Shown here: positions 60,701 to 64,000 of the stretch, in pieces
How positions within the stretch are numbered: position 1 is the stretch's first letter
Layout: the number at the start of each line of letters is the position of its first letter
Source of the DNA: Phallusia fumigata
Lineage: Eukaryota > Chordata > Ascidiacea > Phlebobranchia > Ascidiidae
Length of the DNA stretch: 64,000 nucleotides
Assembly: GCA_008931825.1 (NCBI GenBank)
Contig: QXVZ01032406.1
Location: 20,983 to 84,982, forward strand
Direction of reading: 5' to 3'
Program-made: the position numbers and the translations under genes
The notes under the pieces: generated by a model
Told to the model about the DNA's origin: nothing
Database searches by the model: none
The model's input: only the letters and a program-made list of their open reading frames with translations

Positions 60701-63092
60701 TGGATCTGCTGGATGTGAATGAGAATGGAATAGATGGAAGGAACCCAAAATGTTTTGACATTTATTTTGTTGAATATTCGAGTCAACTGTGGTTTGAAGT
60801 GAATGGGGAAAAAGTTCGTTGGTTAGTGAAATCAGAAAATCATTTTTGTAAAATTGATTGTTTGTTTAGGGGGCTATGAGCAACAAAATATTTTCTGTTG
60901 GAGTTGGTGGGAACAACATGCACACTTTAACATCACCGGTTAAATATCGAGTTTACACGAAAGATTTAAGGATTTCACCAAAAGGAGCAGAATGTGTTTT
61001 GTGGAATGAGGTAAATTTTGTTTGTTATCCAGAAAAACTCAGCCAAAGCCATTAACCTATTTCAACCTAAAACCTTCATCAAAACATGTATGGGTTAATC
61101 TATATCTCCAGAGTTTGGGTTTTGGTGATCAGCAATATAAACATCATAATCAAGACTTTCTACTTTTAATTATTCTGGCATGTGGGGTCCAGCATTCCAA
61201 TATTTGCAATGCGCATACATTTGTCTACTCAATCATTCTGTGACTAACTTAACATTGTACATACAAGATGAGATTTAATACAATTTTTCAATTGGTGTCA
61301 GACACATCACCTTATGACTCTACATACAGGCCTCCTCTCAGTGGTTGCCACAAGATTTGTGTCAGGTGGTCGATGATAATTCAAACTTCGTGGAATGTGA
61401 ATGCAAACACATGTCGGTGTACGCAGCCCGGGGTCCCACCGACAACTTGGCTGGCTACAACGAGGTGAAGCTTGTCGTGTGGTTGTTGTGGAGTGGTTCA
61501 ATAAAAGACAAAAAATAATTGAAGCTATTGAGTAACACAAATGTTAAAGTGATTTTCGGGGAAAATTGAAATGTTTTGTGAAGCTGTTACCTTTATATCT
61601 ACAGGCAACTTATGCTGCTTGTTTCATTGCCATGGTTGGATCGTTACTTACTGTCCTCGGCCACCACTTATGTTCGAAGCGATCGACGTTTGCTGCAAAA
61701 CTCATGATGCATATGTGTTTTGCATGTGCTATGACCCAGGTATGATGCATTTTTTATTTTAAGATGCAAGTTGGAATATATTTGTTCCTTTTTTGAGGTC
61801 AAATATGTTTTCAGCTATTTACAAGTAAACAAATACCTGTTGCTAAAAAATGTTTAAGAAATTGTAAAAATGTCACTGAATATTGAATTGTTTGAAAATA
61901 TGAAAGTTATGCAATCAATGCCGACTAGGTTCTGCAGACTTTTGTTTGGTGTTCTTATAGTTGAAACTAGGTATGGGCCAAAACTGCAAGTGTTCTGTTT
62001 GGTCGAGCACCAAGCATCTCACGTTAACGCTCGGTGTATTGTGACGTCACAAACATTCCTATTTACACTGTAGTTTTTTTACTTTTTTAAGGTCCCTTAT
62101 CTAGCCACCAGGGCTGTATTTAAGCTCTAGAGGTCCCTTCTGCATAACATGTGAGGCAAGCCAACGCTAAGTGAAACACCCATGTGTTTTTTAAGTAACA
62201 ATAGCAACTAATTACAAGCACTTTAAAGTACATTACTTTCAGACGTTAGCAGTGAATAAATCCGTCATTAAAAATCTGATAAACCTACCCACAAACGAAC
62301 AGTCATCGTATAATTGTTAAACCGCAGCGGCAGGATCAATGTAAAAATATTTACTGCATTGTCACTTACAACTGACCGTTAACAAACCCGTTTGTGACTC
62401 ACCCATTGCATTATTGTGCAATAAGCAAGTAATCCATTCGTAGTGCTGTTTCGCAGTAATTGCGTAGTTTTAAATTTGGTTTAGAATAAATTCGAATTTT
62501 TTTATCTAATGCTCGGCCGAGCGCTGAACATCAAAAATTGCAATGCTCGGTACCGAGTACTCAGGTTCTGGCTCGGTTCGGCCCATCCCTAGTTGAAACC
62601 CTAGTGTAAAAAATTCAAGCATTTATTGTTAAATAATCAGCTAAACCTGATTGAAGATACCTACTGTTTATTGTTGTGCCTCCAACCTGTGGTATGATTT
62701 TGAATTGTGCAACTTTGTCAGAGGGTATGTGTTGCAGCACAGTATAATTTCAAAACACTGTTACATATCTCCCTTTTTCAGTAATGTTTGCATACAGTTT
62801 TTGCTATCTAAATACCAATACATTATGAGCAATGTGAAGTGCGGAGTCTTCTTTGCAATGTAAACCTTAAAACATTTTTTAATAGTTACTCTGCATCTTT
62901 GGCATTGCAGGGAAATGTAAAAGCTTTTCCAGGTTTTTGTGTAAATTAATGTTTCAGTTAATGTTTGTGATTGGAGCTCTCACCAGCAACGAGTTGAATG
63001 AGGAGGGTTGTGCATCTCTGGCGATATTTCTACATTACTTCTGGCTTTGCCAATTTACATGGATCTTCATGCAGTCCATCAACATACTCCAG
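17322..63092 (+). CDS. ADGRV1: ADGRV1/VLGR1 adhesion GPCR, 104 exons, signal peptide through TM3 (3' end beyond right edge)
   Basis: ADGRV1 is a giant adhesion GPCR. In vertebrates it forms the ankle links of hair-cell stereocilia and a periciliary link in photoreceptors, and is the Usher 2C gene. I traced 104 exons with matching phases and no stop, for 18,252 nt or 6,084 codons; human ADGRV1 has about 6,300 residues in total. The order is signal peptide (MRQQYCFVTFFLLFGVIRG), Calx-beta repeats with LamG, PAN-like and EAR insertions, GAIN, GPS, TM1-TM3. I count about 37 DxxPExxE-type acidic loops, against 35 Calx-beta repeats usually given for human. The start ATG is at 17322, directly before the signal peptide; the upstream frame has only a TTG. 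Remaining helices, tail and PDZ-binding end lie off the right edge. Exons are listed under the block entries. Introns not listed separately hold nothing I recognise. Confidence 0.95.
20777..21022 (+). other. ADGRV1: GC-AG intron (intron 9 of ADGRV1)
   Basis: The donor is AAAG|GCAAGT. Only a GC donor here keeps phase 2 with the next exon (acceptor acaacag, 21023). The rest of the donor is a perfect consensus, as is usual for GC-AG introns. Confidence 0.7.
25620..26777. mobile_element. hAT-like non-autonomous element with 8-bp duplication ATGGTAAC
   Basis: The element starts TAGGGTTGGCCCGAT and ends ATCGGGCCATCCCTA, giving imperfect terminal inverted repeats. It is flanked by ATGGTAAC at 25612-25619 and 26778-26785. 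Inside are repeats of CCGATACC/GGTATCGG. The 1,158-bp span has no transposase ORF. An 8-bp duplication plus a TAGGG...CCCTA end is the hAT signature. It sits in ADGRV1 intron 23 and probably contains a second element. Confidence 0.82.
25787..26456. mobile_element. Second hAT-like element, nested in the first
   Basis: Ends are TAGTGATTCACC and GGTGCATCACTA, an imperfect inverted repeat, with abundant ATTCGG/CCGAAT repeats inside. The flanking 8-mers (CCAACAAT and CCAAATGT) only partly agree, so the duplication has decayed or the boundary is slightly off. No transposase frame is seen. Confidence 0.65.
28545..29758 (+). CDS. ADGRV1: ADGRV1 exons 27-30: LamG/pentraxin-like domain (about residues 1322-1564)
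   Basis: Exons 28545-28686, 28958-29177, 29326-29475 and 29543-29758. Diagnostic features are FSFSIWIKLD, then WHHLVVTYRGSEVISYVDGE, then VQVGTEQ...IMQDVRVYFSPLSP, the concanavalin-like LamG/pentraxin pattern. It occupies the same place in the chain as in vertebrate ADGRV1. The Calx-beta sequence before it stops at GNVKALWEIYP and resumes at DVTPISGYLKY, so the domain is inserted into a Calx-beta repeat. Confidence 0.92.
29891..36927 (+). CDS. ADGRV1: ADGRV1 exons 31-44: second Calx-beta block (residues 1565-2457)
   Basis: Exons: 29891-30033, 30378-30598, 30962-31153, 31516-31719, 31920-32049, 32226-32365, 32629-32823, 33014-33240, 33392-33564, 33689-33948, 35523-35712, 35858-36114, 36379-36599, 36800-36927. 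Repeats show NDDIPEVDE, ADDVPEFDE and GDNLPEADE, plus NDSPHG-type ends. Exon 40 (phase 0, ...YNLVTSE) joins exon 41 (VTLFDGES...) directly in Calx-beta register, so the assembly gap between them hides no exon. Exon 42 holds a Ser/Ala/Gly-rich loop insertion. Confidence 0.93.
31289..31433. repeat. Hairpin MITE, copy 2
   Basis: The left arm AATAAGAAGATACAAGCCAG matches copy 1 (16347-16443) with few changes. The right arm (GCGCCAGCTTGCTCTTATG) is an imperfect complement. It lies in ADGRV1 intron 33. Confidence 0.55.
34078..35210. repeat. Composite CCCCTAAAATGG-family repeat, copy A (contains the assembly gap)
   Basis: The left end ATTATGGGTCCCCTTC with a short GTCCCCTTC...GAAGGGGAC hairpin is shared with the copy at 63113. 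The right end after the gap has TAGTGTATGTGGA and GCCACCTCTCTAG, as in copy B. The middle 633 bases are N. Confidence 0.6.
34519..35151. other. Assembly gap (633 N)
   Basis: The run of N lies inside repeat copy A and inside ADGRV1 intron 40. Long open frames reported across it are artefacts of unknown bases. Exons on both sides join in phase without missing Calx-beta sequence. Confidence 0.98.
36945..37685. repeat. Composite repeat, copy B, with roughly 110-bp internal tandem units
   Basis: It begins ATTATGGGCCCCC. Three or more units carry TAGCCCCCTAAAATGGGTC followed by AAATTTGACAGTTTGTA-like sequence. It ends with TGTGGGGACCCATATGTTTC, AATATATATCC and GAAAGCCACCCTTCTAG. It fills most of ADGRV1 intron 44. 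Confidence 0.7.
37848..38080 (+). CDS. ADGRV1: ADGRV1 exon 45: Cys-rich PAN/Apple-like insert (residues 2458-2535)
   Basis: This single exon encodes about 78 residues with four Cys in the spacing TTCAEACLREKACGGFMF...YECEW, ending SRYLFFKK. The CxxxC-x5-C-GGF-x-Y-x-C pattern is that of PAN/Apple or related Cys-rich modules, though short. The Calx-beta repeat before it stops after GDIRVVYSTAE and continues in exon 46 (MDFIPITGAS), so it is a domain within a domain. Family assignment is tentative; the exon itself is secure by phase and splice sites. Confidence 0.8.
38182..42698 (+). CDS. ADGRV1: ADGRV1 exons 46-57: third Calx-beta block (residues 2536-3304)
   Basis: Exons: 38182-38334, 38510-38723, 39108-39227, 39410-39604, 39960-40199, 40424-40636, 40714-40944, 41000-41223, 41378-41613, 41671-41854, 42181-42359, 42580-42698. 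The repeats are well kept: KDSEPELDE, LDDDIPEADE, IDDDVPELNE, ADDVPELRE. Closing motifs are NDHPYGMF, SDDPHGVF and NDDAHGRL. The last exon breaks off after GKVTVDIATVEG, where the EAR domain begins. Confidence 0.93.
42878..45090 (+). CDS. ADGRV1: ADGRV1 exons 58-63: EAR/EPTP repeat domain and return to Calx-beta (residues 3305-3770)
   Basis: Exons 42878-43128, 43253-43344, 43616-43769, 43971-44113, 44170-44392 and 44557-45090. Repeats have the EAR pattern of a hydrophobic strand followed by short polar turns: FHHNNESYLVYLTSN, VVDDLYVFICNSG, SSDNVTYLVVTNS, MSGSKYLVIANRFDSE, VSDRHFLLVACAT, KTTTLVVAVAT. This gives about six or seven blades of a likely beta-propeller, as in LGI proteins and vertebrate ADGRV1. 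Exon 63, the longest of the gene (534 nt), ends the propeller and resumes the interrupted Calx-beta repeat (DYVPIRNGSSLTFEPG, LNDGLPEQDE). Confidence 0.92.
45190..54217 (+). CDS. ADGRV1: ADGRV1 exons 64-84: fourth Calx-beta block (residues 3771-4977)
   Basis: Exons: 45190-45300, 45596-45742, 45824-45951, 46032-46224, 46402-46630, 47907-48052, 48109-48322, 48475-48646, 48720-48936, 49262-49454, 49558-49671, 50237-50448, 50687-50858, 51022-51194, 51414-51662, 52139-52338, 52509-52746, 53107-53154, 53337-53481, 53766-53928, 54061-54217. Motifs include NDNAHGIFGF, ADKLPEVDE, PDDIPEDIE, NDSPHGVV and NDDPHGVFGV. From exon 70 on the acidic loop drifts from consensus (DDNEVEFLE, PDQIMEGEE, HGGAEEVQE). 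The 1.3-kb intron before exon 69 holds a composite repeat split by a hAT-like element. Confidence 0.92.
46285..46363. repeat. Possible hairpin MITE, copy 3 (degenerate)
   Basis: CTCAATAAAAAGATGTCG on the left and GGTACTGGTTTGCATTGAG on the right resemble the arms of the other two copies. The match is weaker. It lies in ADGRV1 intron 67. Confidence 0.35.
46745..47890. repeat. Composite repeat, copy C, split by a hAT-like element
   Basis: Left part 46745-47107 shows degenerate units (CCTTCTAGCTCCCTAGG). The right part 47716-47890 has the family's right end (GTGGGCCCCCAAGTATTTC, AGACCCAATGTAA). The hAT-like element at 47108-47707 sits between them, so the composite repeat is the older insertion. 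Confidence 0.6.
47108..47707. mobile_element. hAT-like non-autonomous element, copy 1, duplication ATATTTTG
   Basis: This 600-bp element starts GAGGAATGGGCCAAA and ends TTTGGCCCATCCCTA, with perfect 8-bp duplications at 47100-47107 and 47708-47715. Internal CTCGG/CCGAG repeats and a TGACGTCAC site are shared with the copy at 61968-62591. It is inserted inside a composite repeat in ADGRV1 intron 68. Noncoding. Confidence 0.85.
49763..49835 (+). repeat. tRNA-type SINE head (A box and B box)
   Basis: TGGTGTAACAGTTGG resembles a pol III A box, and GGTTCAAATCC at 49819-49829 is a perfect B box, at about tRNA spacing. The cloverleaf is not intact, so this is more likely a SINE than a tRNA gene. 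It lies in ADGRV1 intron 74. Confidence 0.45.
54412..59652 (+). CDS. ADGRV1: ADGRV1 exons 85-96: C-terminal divergent Calx-beta block (residues 4978-5727)
   Basis: Exons: 54412-54546, 54680-54827, 54948-55132, 55674-55847, 56242-56488, 56802-56969, 57234-57421, 57692-57881, 58027-58298, 58512-58657, 58948-59149, 59458-59652. Strand pattern and GxFGxVTVHW-type motifs persist (TGLFGAVTVHW, HAFGDVTIHWMAV). Several acidic PE loops are lost or altered (MTNSIPQRSK, LAEFSEYF), while one is intact (LDDNLSEPDE). Calcium binding is therefore doubtful for several of these repeats. Splice sites are normal, though the exon 96 acceptor (cttcaag) is less typical. Confidence 0.88.
59973..61010 (+). CDS. ADGRV1: ADGRV1 exons 97-101: GAIN domain (residues 5728-5949)
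   Basis: Exons 59973-60152, 60307-60462, 60520-60588, 60694-60813 and 60870-61010, all phase 0. The first is helical (GAIN-A like: VIQGILTELNNIAG, PNSILQQIYGLF). The rest are beta-rich with KYRVYTKDLRISP and GAECVLWNE, the Cys/Trp strand leading into the GPS. Position and content fit the autoproteolysis-inducing domain of adhesion GPCRs. The acceptor of exon 97 (gtgtcaag) has a poor pyrimidine tract, so the exact start is the weakest point. Confidence 0.82.
61330..61464 (+). CDS. ADGRV1: ADGRV1 exon 102: GPS autoproteolysis site and tethered peptide (residues 5950-5994)
   Basis: The exon encodes SQWLPQDLCQVVDD...FVECECKHMSVYAARG. The Trp/Cys and C-x-C-x-H arrangement is the GPS signature. 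The scissile position would be after HM, before S (His at -2, Ser at +1), in place of the more common HL followed by T. Everything downstream would be the tethered agonist (SVYAARGPTDNL) and the 7TM fragment. Confidence 0.9.
61605..63092 (+). CDS. ADGRV1: ADGRV1 exons 103-104: TM1-TM3 of the 7TM domain (residues 5995-6084, continues off edge)
   Basis: Exon 61605-61739 gives TM1 (CFIAMVGSLLTVLGHHLC), a basic first loop (SKRSTFAAKL) and the start of TM2 (MMHMCFACAMTQ). Exon 62958-63092 completes TM2 (LMFVIGAL), the first outer loop (TSNELNEEGCASL, with the Cys that usually forms the TM3 disulfide) and TM3 (HYFWLCQFTWIFMQSIN). The donor is CAG|gttaaa. The 1.2-kb intron between them contains a hAT-like element. 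TM4-TM7 are not in the window. Confidence 0.9.
61968..62591. mobile_element. hAT-like non-autonomous element, copy 2, duplication GTTGAAAC
   Basis: This 624-bp relative of the element at 47108 starts TAGGTATGGGCC and ends GGCCCATCCCTA, with GTTGAAAC at 61960-61967 and 62592-62599. It shares long blocks with the other copy, including GTGTATTGTGACGTCACAAAC. It lies in the ADGRV1 intron between the TM1/2 and TM2/3 exons. Confidence 0.87.
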
Positions 63093-63112
63093 GTTAAAAG
63101 TAACTAATATTA

Positions 63113-63613
63113 ATTATGGGTCCCCTTCCTGAAGGGGACACATATTTTTTTCACTCTTTTTTTTCTACCCCGAGCTTGTCCATGTCGTTTGGCCATAAAA
63201 TGTTCGGTGGATTTGGATAAAACTTTTACAGCTGGTAGATATCACCATAAAGTTATGCCATCTGTTTCATTTAACCCACATAGCCCCAGTGGTTACCCCG
63301 CTAGCCCCAAAAGAGTAAAACGTTTTGCATGCTATCAAACACCACAAACGAAAAGTTTCTGTGATCATATGATTATATAAGTGAAACTGAAGTCATGGAG
63401 TATGAACCACTTCCATGTTGAGTGGAAGTTCAGTGGTTGGTGGTTCAAGTCCGGCTTATTAACAACTTTTTTTTTCACGGGGTTCGAACCCGGGACGATC
63501 CCGAGTCCCAATTAGGTGAAATTCGGACAGTTTGTATAACATGTCATTGTGATGCAATATTTGATATGTTTTACCCTGTAGGCCCAGGAGTTACCCCACT
63601 AGCCCCCTAAAAT

Positions 63614-63645
<32 letters not shown>

Positions 63646-64000
63646 TGAAATTTGGACAGTTTGCATAACATGCCGTTGTGGTGCAATAATTGATATTATT
63701 CTTTCCACTAGCCCCCTAAAATGTGTTATATGATTAAACAATGTCCAAACTGAATGTAACTTGGACAGTTTGTAGAACATGTCTTTGTGGTGCACTGATT
63801 GCTTTGTTTACATCCATAGCCTGGACATGTTTTCAGAAAACGCAATATGTAGAACTTTGCATGTGTGGGGACCCATGCATTTCTGCCAGCAGAAACAATC
63901 ATGTCATAAATAGCACAGGTAACTATAAGACCCAATGTAATATAATGTGGGGAATATATCCTCTTTTAATATCGGGTAATAGTGTATGTAGAATGTCTAT
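63113..64000. repeat. Composite repeat, copy D (runs off the right edge), with 31-G run
   Basis: It starts ATTATGGGTCCCCTTCC with a GAAGGGGAC hairpin and has several CACTAGCCCCCTAAAATG units of about 110 bp. The right-end block TGTGGGGACCCATGCATTTC lies near 63865. A run of 31 G at 63614-63644 interrupts a unit. It lies in the ADGRV1 intron after the TM3 exon. Confidence 0.7.

Overview
The window reads as nuclear DNA of an invertebrate chordate, most likely an ascidian such as Ciona. The reasons are AT-rich sequence, dense short GT-AG introns, genes of clear animal type (an inositol-trisphosphate 3-kinase, a C-type-lectin/ZP membrane protein and the giant adhesion GPCR ADGRV1/VLGR1), and intronic DNA-transposon remnants. 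The species is inferred from overall character, not proven. All gene models were assembled by hand from reading frame, splice signals and domain consensus.

Left part (1-7719, minus strand): the 5' six coding exons of an IP3 3-kinase (ITPKA/B/C family). It starts at 7719 with a long Ser-rich N-terminal exon, followed by the calmodulin-binding segment and the first half of the kinase. The C-terminal catalytic exons lie beyond the left edge. Middle (9184-15752, plus strand): a single-pass membrane protein with a signal peptide, three C-type lectin domains, a calcium-binding-type EGF, a ZP module, a KKRR cleavage-type site, a second EGF, a TM helix and a short tail. Its poly(A) signal is near 16132. 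The spacer 16160-17321 holds a hairpin MITE and one weak small-membrane-protein ORF.

Right part (17322 to the right edge, plus strand): an ascidian-type ADGRV1. I traced 104 coding exons, phase-consistent throughout, giving 6,084 codons without a stop, from the signal peptide to TM3. The order is signal peptide, Calx-beta block, LamG/pentraxin-like domain, Calx-beta block, a Cys-rich PAN/Apple-like insert, Calx-beta block, EAR/EPTP repeats, two further Calx-beta blocks, GAIN, GPS, TM1-TM3. The last four TM helices and the tail lie beyond the right edge. The order matches vertebrate ADGRV1. LamG, the PAN-like insert and EAR all interrupt a Calx-beta repeat at the same loop, which is the most interesting architectural observation here.

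ADGRV1 introns hold most of the mobile DNA: hAT-like elements with 8-bp target duplications (one probably nested in another), a composite repeat family with roughly 110-bp internal tandem units (one copy split by a hAT-like insertion, one containing the 633-base assembly gap), hairpin MITEs and a tRNA-type SINE head. The gap falls inside an intron and costs no coding sequence. I found no sign of a wholly new system. The novelty is in domain insertion, the CTLD/ZP architecture and the repeat families.
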